This document shows, one piece after another, positions 1 to 7,692 of a DNA stretch of 64,000 bases. How positions within the stretch are numbered: position 1 is the first letter of the stretch; the number at the start of each line of letters is the position of its first letter. This stretch comes from UBA4636 sp045534575 (lineage in GTDB: Bacteria > Bacillota > Clostridia > Christensenellales > Borkfalkiaceae): positions 1-64,000 of the forward strand of contig JAZSJZ010000012.1 of NCBI GenBank assembly GCA_045534575.1, in the 5' to 3' direction. The notes beneath the pieces were generated by a model. It saw only the letters and a program-made list of their open reading frames with translations. It was not told where the DNA came from and did no database searches. The position numbers and the translations under genes are program-made.

Positions 1-371
1 GCCCAATATTCCTCACTGCTGCCTCCCGTAGGAGTCTGGACCGTTTCTCAGTTCCAATGTGGCCGATCACCCTCTCAGGTCGGCTACCCATCGTCGGCTT
101 GGTGGGCCGTTACCTCACCAACTACCTAATGGGACGCGAGCTCATCTCTATCCGATAAATCTTTCATCCAAAGAAGATGCCTTCAAAGGATAATATGCGG
201 TATTAGCACAAATTTCTCTGTGTTATTCCCCAGATAGAGGCAGATTGCTCACGCGTTACTCACCCGTCCGCCACTAAGTTAAAAAAGCAAGCTTTCTTAA
301 CTTCGTTCGACTTGCATGTGTTAAGCACGCCGCCAGCGTTCGTCCTGAGCCAGAATCAAACTCTTAAGTTT
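1..371 (-). rRNA. rrs: 16S ribosomal RNA, 5' part (runs off window edge)
   Basis: Read on the minus strand, this is the 5' end of a 16S rRNA gene. The complement of 345-364 is the universal 27F site (AGAGTTTGATTCTGGCTCAG), and bases 14-37 hold the complement of the conserved 338-357 region (ACTCCTACGGGAGGCAGCAG). Placing the first base of the 27F site at E. coli position 8 puts the mature 5' end near 371. About 370 nt are present and the rest lies beyond base 1. The gene points away from the origin near 62.9 kb, the usual leading-strand orientation of rRNA operons. Confidence 0.97.
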
Positions 372-592
372 AATTTCATAAAGCCGAGCCGTTTTCACGA
401 CTCAACTGCTCTAACGATTTTCGTTATTTGCTGACTGTTTTTTTGGTACATAAAATATACTCAAATTATTGACAGAAACTTATTCATCAAAAAATTTTGA
501 ATCAATTCATTTCCTTCTATTCAATTTTTAATCTACAACTAAGGCTGAACAACCGTTCAGCGAGTGCCGTCTTTTTTCGCGACAGCCTAAAC

Positions 593-621
593 ATAATAAC
601 ACACTAGAATTTCTTTGTCAA
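593..621 (-). promoter_or_regulatory. rRNA operon promoter P1
   Basis: On the minus strand there is a consensus -35 TTGACA (616-621), a 17-nt spacer and a -10 TATTAT (593-598). It sits about 220 nt upstream of the 16S 5' end, as expected for an rRNA leader promoter. Confidence 0.8.
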
Positions 622-727
622 CAATTTTTCAAAACTTTTTTAAATTTTTTTTAATTTTTTTTAAAAGTTTTTCAAACATCAATTTTTCTTGATTTTGCCA
701 ACGATTTTCTCGCTAGTGAGTGCGTTT

Positions 728-756
728 ATTAAACTACATTTTATAGTATTTGTCAA
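728..756 (-). promoter_or_regulatory. rRNA operon promoter P2 (tandem, upstream)
   Basis: On the minus strand there is a -35 TTGACA (751-756), a 17-nt spacer and a -10-like TTTAAT (728-733). Its tandem arrangement 135 bp upstream of P1 is typical of rRNA operons. The -10 is weaker than that of P1. Confidence 0.6.
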
Positions 757-1041
757 CTGATTTTCAAAACTTTTTTCGACTTTTTTTAAACTTTTTTTTA
801 GTGCACAATATATTGTGTTTAAAACCAACTCTTAACACAATTATCTTGCCGTTATATAAGTTTTAGCGTGTTTTTGAGATAATTCCTTAAAAACACAAAA
901 GAAAACCTAATGAACGACTTGTTTTGCCGTTAGAAGGCTTTCTCCTTTCATATTATATAATATATAACCGTTTTTTGTGAATTTTTTCTTGGCTTAAAAA
1001 TTTTGACTAAAAGTTTTAAAATTTAAAAAATCTAGAAAATT

Positions 1042-2100
1042 TTAACAAACTTTAGTTATTTCTCCGCCACCCAAGCAAATTTCGTAAAGATAGAAAACGG
1101 CAAACTGACCTAAAGTTATTGCTCTTTCTTTTTCTAAAAGTTTAACTTTTATGCTATCGCCAAAAAACTCTACGACGCAAGGTTTTTCGGCTTGGCGAAA
1201 CCTAGTTTTAACGAGGCACTCAAACTTTCCGCCTTCTAAAGCAAGGAAATCTTTGCCGTTGATAAAGTTAGGGCAAGCCACTTCGAAACTATCTTTAAAC
1301 AACTTTTCTTCGTTGCCGTGCGTTACGATAATCTCGTTTTCTTTAGCGCGCTTTTCAACGATAAACCACCTAGCGCCATCCTCTCCCGCCTTTCCGCCGA
1401 GATTCAAGCCCTTTCTTTGACCGAGAGTATATTTAAAATGCCCGTCGTGCGTACCGACGATTTCGCCTTGCTCGGTTTTTATTTTGCCCGCCTTTTTAGG
1501 AATAAAGCCTTCAATAAAGGTTTTGAAAGGAATATCTTTAGCGATGCAAATATCACTCGAGCCTTTTTGGCTTGCCGTTGGAAGCCCGCTTTCAAACGCA
1601 ATTTGCCTAACTTCTTCTTTGGTTAAGTCTTGCAAAGGGAAGATAACCTTTTTTAAAATATCTTCGGTTACGGCGTTTAAGAAATAGGTTTGGTCTTTAG
1701 CCTTATCTTTAGGGCTGACCAAAAACACCCTATCGCCCTCGCTTTTAAGTTTGCAATAGTGCCCGGTAGCAATAAAATCGCAACCAAGTTCGTTTGCAAA
1801 TTTTAACATTTCGCCAAACTTTATTTCTTTATTGCAAGAAACGCAAATGTTAGGCGTTAAACCGCTTTTATACGCTTCTAAAAAAGGCTTAAAAACTTTT
1901 TCGTTAAAAACTTGGGAAAAATCGGCAACGTAAAGCGGTATATTTAATAAGGAGCAAACTTTTTTTGCACTTTCTATGGAATTGTTGTTTTCAAAAGTAA
2001 AGTGCGCGCCGATAACTTCAAAACCTTTATCGATTAAAAGCTTTGCACAAACCGAACTATCAACGCCACCGCTTATACCAACTAAAACTTTTTTGCCCAT
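1042..2100 (-). CDS. mnmA: tRNA-specific 2-thiouridylase MnmA
   Basis: Thiolates C2 of the wobble uridine (U34) in tRNA-Lys, -Glu and -Gln, using sulfur relayed from a cysteine desulfurase and ATP to adenylate the base. The 352-residue protein begins with the PP-loop motif GISGGVDSSV. The two catalytic cysteines are visible in CVSCNKEIK and SSDICIAKD, and the ATGHY and LGQRKGL motifs of the family are present. The start was set at 2100 because ATG there follows GGAGAGG closely, has a consensus promoter just upstream, and the family begins at this point. The reading frame stays open further upstream, but that extension would run antisense through the tRNA gene and resembles no family sequence. 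No iscS/iscU neighbour is present, so the sulfur donor is encoded elsewhere. Ordinary single-gene unit. Confidence 0.95.
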   Translation of the reverse strand: MGKKVLVGISGGVDSSVCAKLLIDKGFEVIGAHFTFENNNSIESAKKVCSLLNIPLYVADFSQVFNEKVFKPFLEAYKSGLTPNICVSCNKEIKFGEMLKFANELGCDFIATGHYCKLKSEGDRVFLVSPKDKAKDQTYFLNAVTEDILKKVIFPLQDLTKEEVRQIAFESGLPTASQKGSSDICIAKDIPFKTFIEGFIPKKAGKIKTEQGEIVGTHDGHFKYTLGQRKGLNLGGKAGEDGARWFIVEKRAKENEIIVTHGNEEKLFKDSFEVACPNFINGKDFLALEGGKFECLVKTRFRQAEKPCVVEFFGDSIKVKLLEKERAITLGQFAVFYLYEICLGGGEITKVC

Positions 2101-2118
2101 AAACCTCTCCTTTTTTCG

Positions 2119-2147
2119 ATTATATAAAAAGCGCGGGTTTTTGTCAA
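2119..2147 (-). promoter_or_regulatory. mnmA promoter
   Basis: On the minus strand: -35 TTGACA (2142-2147), 17-nt spacer, -10 TATAAT (2119-2124). Full consensus; the implied mRNA leader is only about 12-15 nt, just enough for the ribosome binding site. Confidence 0.85.
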
Positions 2148-2185
2148 GAAAAGCAAACAGCTTAAATAGAGCGCAAACTAAAAGA

Positions 2186-2214
2186 TTGACAAACTGCAAT
2201 AATCTTGCTAAAAT
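2186..2214 (+). promoter_or_regulatory. tRNA-Arg promoter
   Basis: -35 TTGACA (2186-2191), 17-nt spacer, -10 TAAAAT (2209-2214), ending 14 nt before the tRNA 5' end. It is back to back with the mnmA promoter. Confidence 0.8.
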
Positions 2215-2228
2215 TAAGAAAAATATTT

Positions 2229-2304
2229 GCGCTCGTAGTCTAATTGGATAAAACAAAAGCCTCCGACGCTTTCGTTGTGAGTTCGAGCCTCGCCGGGCGC
2301 ACCA
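2229..2304 (+). tRNA. tRNA-Arg, anticodon CCG
   Basis: A 76-nt cloverleaf can be drawn by hand. Acceptor GCGCTCG pairs with CGGGCGC (one T-G). The anticodon stem AAAGC/GCTTT closes the loop CTCCGAC, so the anticodon is CCG (reads CGG). The T arm GTGAG/CTCGC carries the TTCGAGC loop. The 3' CCA is encoded. It is a single-gene unit with its own promoter and terminator. Confidence 0.93.
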
Positions 2305-2305
2305 G

Positions 2306-2340
2306 AAAAAGGGGCTTTTGATTTTCAAAAGCCCTTTTTT
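2306..2340 (+). terminator. Terminator of the tRNA-Arg gene
   Basis: GGGCTTTTGA and TCAAAAGCCC form a stem with a short loop, followed by six T; the A-rich 5' flank extends the stem. It starts immediately after the encoded CCA. Confidence 0.9.
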
Positions 2341-2341
2341 C

Positions 2342-2589
2342 AATTAAATCCGCTAGCGCGGGTTAAATCCAACTTTGTTGGATGAAATCACTTCGTGATG
2401 AAATTTAGCTTTCGCTAAATGTTATAAGGATTTAATTTTATCTATAGCCGACAAAGTCGGCGTATGTAATCACCGAAGGAGTATGCAATCACGCGCCAGC
2501 GTGCATGTAATCACCGAAGGTGCATGCAATCACGCGCCAGCGTGTATGTAATCACCAAAGGAGTATGTAATCACGCTTTAGCGTGCATG
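2342..2589. repeat. Hairpin-chain element 1
   Basis: Two blocks. In block one a perfect 10-bp inverted repeat, AATTAAATCC (2342-2351) and GGATTTAATT (2428-2437), encloses four short hairpins: CCGC/GCGG (2350-2361), TCCAAC/GTTGGA (2368-2382), ATCAC/GTGAT (2387-2399) and ATTTAGC/GCTAAAT (2403-2420), separated by AAAT-type spacers. Block two (2447-2589) starts with GCCGAC/GTCGGC and continues as a run of small palindromes (CACGC/GCGTG alternating with CC/GG-type ones) separated by the repeated spacer ATGTAATCA or ATGCAATCA. No coding potential is seen. The same architecture with unrelated sequence recurs at 37186, 55890 and 59742. Confidence 0.85.
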
Positions 2590-2597
2590 AAAGAATT

Positions 2598-3479
2598 ATG
2601 GCAAGGAAAAAACATTACAAAGAAAGCGATGCGCTTAAAACCTTTAATAGAAAGTCTTGGATTTACACAGCAATTTTTATCTTAATTTGGCTGGGGCTTC
2701 TTTTTTACTTAAAGAGCCCGAAAACTTTAGAGTTTAGGAACTCAATTATTGGCAGGTTATTATTATGCTCGGTTATTACGGCAATTTGCTTAGTTGTTGC
2801 CTTTCTAAAATCTAACGAAATTCCTTGGCTTGGTAAATGGGTGTTAATAGGCTACGCCTTTTTATATACGCTTTTTACCTTTGTTTCGCTTGGAAGATAT
2901 ACTCTATTAGTATTTTATATTTTTGGCATAATTTCAATAATAATAGCAATTCTATTATACTTTAGAGAGCATATTTCGTTTACTTCCGTTATTTTTGTTG
3001 GTTGCCTCTCTCTTTTAAGCGCGTTTATGGTGGTTTTGGACTTAAAAACTGTGAGCGAGTTCACCTTTTTATTGCCAACTTTAATTCCAACCGCGGTTTT
3101 GACGATAATTTCAATATTTTTAACGATTAAGTTTAGCGAAAAACTGAGCAAACAAAATAGAGTTTTTGTTCCTATAGCAACGCTTTTTATTTCGTTTATT
3201 GGGATTTGGATGTCCTTAAACCTATTCAATTTTGTGTTCGATAATTCTTTGCCTTCTTTTGAAACATACGAAATTATCGAAAAAGAGATTAATTCAGGCG
3301 CTCGCTCTCCAACAACCTATGATTTGACCGTGAAAAACAGCGAACGTGAGTTTGAAATTTCCGTTTCGGAAACGTCTTACTATTCTCTTTCGGTTGGCGA
3401 CCAAATTATTATAACCTTTTACGAGGGCGCGCTTAACGAAGCCTATTACGTTTACGAACCTAATAAAAATCAAGAATAA
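2598..3479 (+). CDS. Hypothetical multi-pass membrane protein (paralogue A)
   Basis: Function not recognised. The 293-residue protein (from ATG 2598) has a short basic N-terminus, about six hydrophobic helices over roughly residues 20-215, and a soluble C-terminal tail of about 75 residues that probably lies outside the membrane. The tail (…SVGDQIIITFYEGAL…YYV) closely resembles the end of the protein at 4304-5152 (…SIGDEITIYFYDGAL…YYV), so the two are paralogues. A GTG at 2583 would add five residues, but it lies inside the last hairpin of the upstream repeat; I prefer the ATG. Neither start has a strong ribosome binding site. It is followed 9 bp later by the next gene, so 2598-5152 is probably one operon. 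Confidence 0.8.
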   Translation: MARKKHYKESDALKTFNRKSWIYTAIFILIWLGLLFYLKSPKTLEFRNSIIGRLLLCSVITAICLVVAFLKSNEIPWLGKWVLIGYAFLYTLFTFVSLGRYTLLVFYIFGIISIIIAILLYFREHISFTSVIFVGCLSLLSAFMVVLDLKTVSEFTFLLPTLIPTAVLTIISIFLTIKFSEKLSKQNRVFVPIATLFISFIGIWMSLNLFNFVFDNSLPSFETYEIIEKEINSGARSPTTYDLTVKNSEREFEISVSETSYYSLSVGDQIIITFYEGALNEAYYVYEPNKNQE

Positions 3480-3488
3480 AGGAATATT

Positions 3489-4292
3489 ATGAAAAGAAAA
3501 TCTAACTTAGGAATTTTTATTGCTTTTATTGTTCTTTTTGTTTGCGAAATTATATTTTACGTAACCGACAGAGAGATTGACGACCTTATCGTAGCAATAA
3601 TTTGCTTTGTGTTTGCTGTTGGGCATATTGTTATTCAATTTTTCGTTTTCAAAACTAAAACCTATGTTGTAACCAAGCAAAACGTTTATTATAAGTTCGG
3701 CGAAAACATAATAAAAAACGCAACCGTTTTAAAGGGAAAACAAATAAAAAGCGAGAAAATTAAACAACTTTTTGGCGTGGAAACGGCTAAAGTTTGTCGC
3801 TTTGAAAACAAGGTTGGTCGGCTCCAATTTGAACTTATTCAAGGCGTTAACGACAACACGCTCTTAATTATCACAAGCGAGATTGAAAAGACAAAGAACT
3901 TCCAAGAAATTAGCGACGTTTCGAAAAAAGATAAGAAGAAAAATTTTGACTATCTTTTGCAATTTGCAACAGTTAAGCCTTTAGAAGAAGATGATAATTT
4001 GCTTGACGTTAAATATTCTAAAGATAGCCTAAACTGCGTTGCCATTTATAAAACCGAGAACGGTTTTGTTTTAAGCCCTTGTTGCTATGTGCTACAAAAT
4101 AAGTTTAGCAAAGAAAAACATATTATGCTAGATATCTTTGATTGGAGCATTTTTTACGCAGAAGATAGAGAAGATTTAACCGCTTTAGAAGATAAACTCT
4201 TTTCTTCTTTTGAAGAAGCCGAAAAAGGCGCAATGGAATATTTAGAAAAAATGACTTTTTTCTGCGACACTTTCTATTTTTATAGTTTCTAA
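3489..4292 (+). CDS. Hypothetical membrane-anchored protein
   Basis: Function not recognised. The 267-residue protein has two hydrophobic helices near the N-terminus (about residues 8-26 and 33-54), then a basic, beta-rich soluble region that could be a PH-like/YcxB-like domain (it follows the pattern 'TKTYVVTKQNVYYKFG'), and a C-terminal half rich in acidic residues. The start follows AAAGGAA. It sits between the two paralogous membrane genes, 9 bp after the first and 11 bp before the second, so the three are probably translated from one message and may act together. Confidence 0.75.
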   Translation: MKRKSNLGIFIAFIVLFVCEIIFYVTDREIDDLIVAIICFVFAVGHIVIQFFVFKTKTYVVTKQNVYYKFGENIIKNATVLKGKQIKSEKIKQLFGVETAKVCRFENKVGRLQFELIQGVNDNTLLIITSEIEKTKNFQEISDVSKKDKKKNFDYLLQFATVKPLEEDDNLLDVKYSKDSLNCVAIYKTENGFVLSPCCYVLQNKFSKEKHIMLDIFDWSIFYAEDREDLTALEDKLFSSFEEAEKGAMEYLEKMTFFCDTFYFYSF

Positions 4293-4303
4293 AATTTAAA
4301 TTT

Positions 4304-5152
4304 ATGAAAAAACAACGTTTAACTGACTCTAAACCTATAATTTTAATAGCGACCATCGTTTTGGCTTTTATTTTAGGGAACTTCCTACCAAGGCTTGGCG
4401 GTATTTTTTCAAACTTTACTTTTTTTGATTACTTTTCAATTTTGTTTTTTACCGTTTTGGCTGTTTTTGCCGTGTTTATACGCGAAGGAGAGAATTTTTC
4501 TAGCCTAGTTAGAATAACAATTTTTCTCTTTCCCGTAATCGACGTTGTAGCAACGTTTTTCTTAAGCGATAAAACCGCAAGCATAATTTATATTGTTTAC
4601 GGCGTTTTATCGTTCATCATTTTTGTTTTTTTCATCGCTACAAGAGGAAAAACAAACACTTCTGCAATAATTTTTTCTATGGGTGCGCTTATTCGCGCTT
4701 CTCTAACGCTCCACCATATGCACCTTTTGAATACGGGAATTCCTTTCTTTTTGCCACTTATTATAATTTCGATAGTTAGTTTAGTGGTAGCACTATTCTT
4801 TTACTTGAAATTTAATAAAAACACGAATTTCATTAGAATTGTTCTATCTTCAATCTTTATTGCTTTTTTGTTTTCGGTCTTTTCGTTCATATCGTTAAAA
4901 AGCGTAAATTACGCATTTGATTTTTCTTCGCCTACCGCTGAAGTTTTTACTATAACCGATAAAAAAGAAGTATTTAATTATAGAGCCGAAGAAAAAGAAC
5001 TGCACGTTCAAAGCGGAGATAAAAAACTAATCTTAGCCGTAACCGATTATGAATTTGAAATCGTTAGCATTGGCGATGAGATAACTATTTATTTTTACGA
5101 CGGCGCATTAGGCGAAAACTATTACGTTTTTCAAATTCTAAACGCTAAATAA
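4304..5152 (+). CDS. Hypothetical multi-pass membrane protein (paralogue B)
   Basis: Function not recognised. The 282-residue protein has six or so hydrophobic helices over residues 10-205 and a soluble C-terminal tail of about 70 residues. It matches the protein at 2598-3479 in length, helix layout and the tail motif (IGD-x-I-x-I-x-FYDGALGENYYV), which points to duplication with the 3489-4292 gene left between the copies. It is the last gene of the presumed three-gene unit and is followed within 20 bp by a copy of the dispersed CTATAG element. Confidence 0.78.
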   Translation: MKKQRLTDSKPIILIATIVLAFILGNFLPRLGGIFSNFTFFDYFSILFFTVLAVFAVFIREGENFSSLVRITIFLFPVIDVVATFFLSDKTASIIYIVYGVLSFIIFVFFIATRGKTNTSAIIFSMGALIRASLTLHHMHLLNTGIPFFLPLIIISIVSLVVALFFYLKFNKNTNFIRIVLSSIFIAFLFSVFSFISLKSVNYAFDFSSPTAEVFTITDKKEVFNYRAEEKELHVQSGDKKLILAVTDYEFEIVSIGDEITIYFYDGALGENYYVFQILNAK

Positions 5153-5160
5153 AAAACAAC

Positions 5161-5196
5161 ATTTTTGCTAATAATCGACCTATAGGCTAACTTTTT
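5161..5196. repeat. Dispersed CTATAG element, copy A (left copy of a pair)
   Basis: Contains TAATCGACCTATAGGCTAAC followed by a T run. About 34 of 36 bases match a second copy at 7591-7627, and the two flank the lipoprotein gene between them. It belongs to the wider family described at 43306 and elsewhere, and lies just 3' of the 4304-5152 gene. Confidence 0.8.
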
Positions 5197-5249
5197 GGTC
5201 GCTTAGCAGAAAATTTCATACTTAAAAAATTGCCACAAGGAGAGAAACT

Positions 5250-7553
5250 ATGAACCGCAAAACCTTTCTTATTATTATTTTAAGTTTTATTTTGAGCTTA
5301 AGCTTAGTTGTTCTTTGCGCTTGCGAAACAAGCCAAAACACTTCTTCTAGCTCTAGCGAAAATTCTTCTAGTTCAGTTGAAGAAAATTCTAGTTCTAGCG
5401 AAAATTCATCAAGTTCAACTGAAGAAACTTCGTCAAGTTCAACTGAAGAAAATTCTTCTAGTTCTAGCGAAAATTCTAGCGAAAATTCATCAAGTTCAAC
5501 AGAAGAAAATTCGTCAAGTTCTTCAGGCGGAAATTCTTCTAGTGAAGATAACTCTTCGCTTAGCGTTACGCAAAACGGGTTAACCTTCACGCTACTTTCG
5601 AACAACACTTTTGAAGTTACCGCTTTTGACGATTCTTACCCCGCTGTTTCAATTCCTCAAAAAGTTGACGGAATAAAAGTTACGAGCATTGGCGAGTTTG
5701 CTTTTTCGCGCTTAAACATAACTAGCATTGTTTTAACTGATAATATTCAGCGTATTTGCAGTTATGCGTTTTATGGTTGCGGAAAATTAACCAGCATAGT
5801 TCTTCCAAGAAACATAACTTCTATTGAATCGTCTGCTTTTACAGGCTGCTATAGGCTTGTTGAAGTTTACAACCTTTCGAATTTAATAATAACTAAAGGT
5901 TCTGCTGAAGGCGCTGCAATTGGGCTTTACGCATTAGATATTTACACTGATTTATCAACCCCATCAAAGCTTTCAACAGACCAAAACGGGTTTGTTATTC
6001 ACACTTTGAATAGCGTAAAAACTTTAGTTGCTTATCTAAATGACGACACGCAAATTACAATTCCTTCTGGCGTTTCAGTTATTAATTGCAACGCGTTTAG
6101 GGGTTTAACAAGTTTAGAAAGCGTTGAAATTCCTTCTAGCGTTAAGATTATTGGTAATTATGCTTTTTATAATTGCACAAATTTAAAAAGAGCAAACATA
6201 ACTCCAGATAGCCAATTAGAAACCATTGATTTACAAGCGTTTATAAATTGTTCTTCGCTAGAGGAAATTTATATTCCAATTAGCGTTCAAAGAATTAACT
6301 CTTTAGCGTTTGCTAACTGCAACGTGTTGAAAATTTATTGCGAAGCAGAAAGCATGCCAAGCGGTTGGGACTTAAATTGGAATTATTCATTTTGCGACGT
6401 TACTTGGAATTGCGCCCTTAACGGAGCTCAAGACTCAACCGAAATTTTGACCTTCGAGCGGTTACAAAACGGCAACTATTCAGTAACAGGCACAACCGAT
6501 AAAACGGTAACTAAGATTATAATTCCCGAAACTTATGAAAGCCAAAGCGTAACGGCTATTTCCCCTTCTGCATTTTTAGATTGTGCGAATTTAAAATCTA
6601 TTGAACTTCCAAGCACTTTAGAAACTATCGGCAAAGAAGCTTTCAAAAACTGCTCGTTGCTTCAAACTATTGAAATTCCAAACAGCCTAATAAGCCTTGG
6701 TGATAATGCGTTTGAAGGTTGCACTAGTTTAAACTATAATAAATCATATAGCGTGAACTACTTGGGCAACCAAACTAACCCGTATTTAGTTTTAGTTAAA
6801 CCTGATAAGAATTCAACTTCATCTTGCTCGATAGATTCTAACACAAAGTTTATTTACTCTTACGCTTTCTATGATTGTTATAATATTTCAAGCGCAACCA
6901 TACCAGACAGCGTTATTTCAATCGGCTCTTACGCTTTCGCTTCTTGCTTCAAACTTTCAACGGTTAAAATTCCTTCTAGCGTTCAATACGTTGGCTACTA
7001 CGCTTTTGCAGGTTCTTATGAGCTGGTTATTTATTGCGAACTAAACGAAAAGCCAAGCGGATGGGATAACGAATGGAATCCTTCAAACCGCCCAGCCTAT
7101 ACGAAGAATTCGTTCTTCGATTTTTCTTCGCTTGTATATTATTCTGACAAAGATCCACTTGAAGGAACTTTTGGCGATTTCTATACGGTAACAAACGGCT
7201 GTGGATATAGAAATTCCGCGAGCAAGCAGATAGTCGTTGATGGACAACGTCTAACCTTCTACGGCGCTTGCAATCTTGCAAAAGAAGGCTCGTTCAGCGA
7301 AAAATCAATTCAGTTCACAGTAGATGGCGCTTGCACCATTGAAGTTTACGCTAGCATAGCTTCAAGTGGCGCTATGGCTGAGATTTTGACGCTTGTAACA
7401 GAGAACGAAACAATTTCTTCCGCTCAAGTGGAATTTGGACTTTCAGTTTATACGTTTACCATTACCGAGGCAGGAACATACGCTTTTTGTGCTCCATATA
7501 ACTTCAGTGCAATTAACGTTTGGGCAATTGAGTATAAAGACCACTTAGATTAA
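5250..7553 (+). CDS. BspA-like leucine-rich-repeat surface lipoprotein
   Basis: A 767-residue exported lipoprotein. A basic N-terminus, a hydrophobic stretch and a lipobox (VVLCAC, lipidated Cys about residue 25) are followed by a low-complexity Ser/Glu/Asn linker (about residues 28-105) encoded by tandem DNA repeats. Most of the rest is a BspA-type (LRR_5) solenoid, with repeated 'AF-x-x-C-x-x-L-x-x-I-x-I-P-x-S/T-V/L-x-x-I-G' units in two blocks. Each block ends in a 'PSGWD-x-x-WN' segment common at the end of these arrays in gut Bacillota. The C-terminal 130 residues form a beta-rich domain. Such proteins are associated with surface binding; the ligand cannot be told. The start follows AAGGAGAG. 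A second lipoprotein of this kind is at 21428-22834. Confidence 0.9.
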   Translation: MNRKTFLIIILSFILSLSLVVLCACETSQNTSSSSSENSSSSVEENSSSSENSSSSTEETSSSSTEENSSSSSENSSENSSSSTEENSSSSSGGNSSSEDNSSLSVTQNGLTFTLLSNNTFEVTAFDDSYPAVSIPQKVDGIKVTSIGEFAFSRLNITSIVLTDNIQRICSYAFYGCGKLTSIVLPRNITSIESSAFTGCYRLVEVYNLSNLIITKGSAEGAAIGLYALDIYTDLSTPSKLSTDQNGFVIHTLNSVKTLVAYLNDDTQITIPSGVSVINCNAFRGLTSLESVEIPSSVKIIGNYAFYNCTNLKRANITPDSQLETIDLQAFINCSSLEEIYIPISVQRINSLAFANCNVLKIYCEAESMPSGWDLNWNYSFCDVTWNCALNGAQDSTEILTFERLQNGNYSVTGTTDKTVTKIIIPETYESQSVTAISPSAFLDCANLKSIELPSTLETIGKEAFKNCSLLQTIEIPNSLISLGDNAFEGCTSLNYNKSYSVNYLGNQTNPYLVLVKPDKNSTSSCSIDSNTKFIYSYAFYDCYNISSATIPDSVISIGSYAFASCFKLSTVKIPSSVQYVGYYAFAGSYELVIYCELNEKPSGWDNEWNPSNRPAYTKNSFFDFSSLVYYSDKDPLEGTFGDFYTVTNGCGYRNSASKQIVVDGQRLTFYGACNLAKEGSFSEKSIQFTVDGACTIEVYASIASSGAMAEILTLVTENETISSAQVEFGLSVYTFTITEAGTYAFCAPYNFSAINVWAIEYKDHLD

Positions 7554-7590
7554 CTATTTAAAACAGCCGAAAAAACTTCGGCAACTCGCA

Positions 7591-7627
7591 AATTTTTGCA
7601 AATAATCGACCTATAGGCTAACTTTTG
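7591..7627. repeat. Dispersed CTATAG element, copy B (right copy of a pair)
   Basis: Nearly identical to 5161-5196 (one internal difference, T/A, over about 34 bases) and in the same orientation, so the two form direct repeats around the lipoprotein gene. It is followed by a conventional terminator. Confidence 0.8.
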
Positions 7628-7646
7628 TGCATTTTAAAACACAACG

Positions 7647-7680
7647 AAAAAGAGAGAAACGAATTGTTTCTCTCTTTATT
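7647..7680. terminator. Bidirectional terminator
   Basis: AAAGAGAGAAAC and GTTTCTCTCTTT form a 12-bp stem around GAATT, with A-rich and T-rich flanks. It separates the convergent lipoprotein and hydrogenase genes and can serve both. Confidence 0.85.
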
Positions 7681-7692
7681 TTTTGCTAAGTT

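Larger units (their letters stand above)
372..1041 (-). other. rRNA leader and mnmA downstream region, no gene seen
   Basis: About 670 bp of very AT-rich DNA between the mnmA stop and the 16S 5' end. Apart from the two promoters I see no convincing coding region. The part between P1 and the 16S start is the rRNA leader; it includes a short inverted repeat around 545-560 (CTGAACAACCGTTCAG) that may be a processing or antitermination element. No clear intrinsic terminator for mnmA was found, so some mnmA transcription could run on into the rRNA leader. Confidence 0.6.

Noticed and set aside
2101..2343. N-terminal extension of MnmA by 81 residues
   Set aside because: It would run antisense through the tRNA-Arg gene and over two promoters, and MnmA proteins begin at the GKKVLVG segment; ATG 2100 has a good binding site.
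2342..2589. CRISPR array
   Set aside because: The conserved units are short linkers and the variable parts are self-complementary palindromes of 7-20 nt; there is no 25-37 nt repeat, no uniform unique spacer and no cas gene.
5222..5608. Acidic minus-strand reading frame opposite the lipoprotein linker
   Set aside because: It is the antisense shadow of the Ser/Glu repeat region; it has no ribosome binding site and repeats only because the DNA does.
5161..7627. Insertion sequence or integron-like cassette around the lipoprotein gene
   Set aside because: No transposase or integrase, no terminal inverted repeats, and the flanking element is a member of a family found at many gene ends, so mobility is not supported by the sequence alone.
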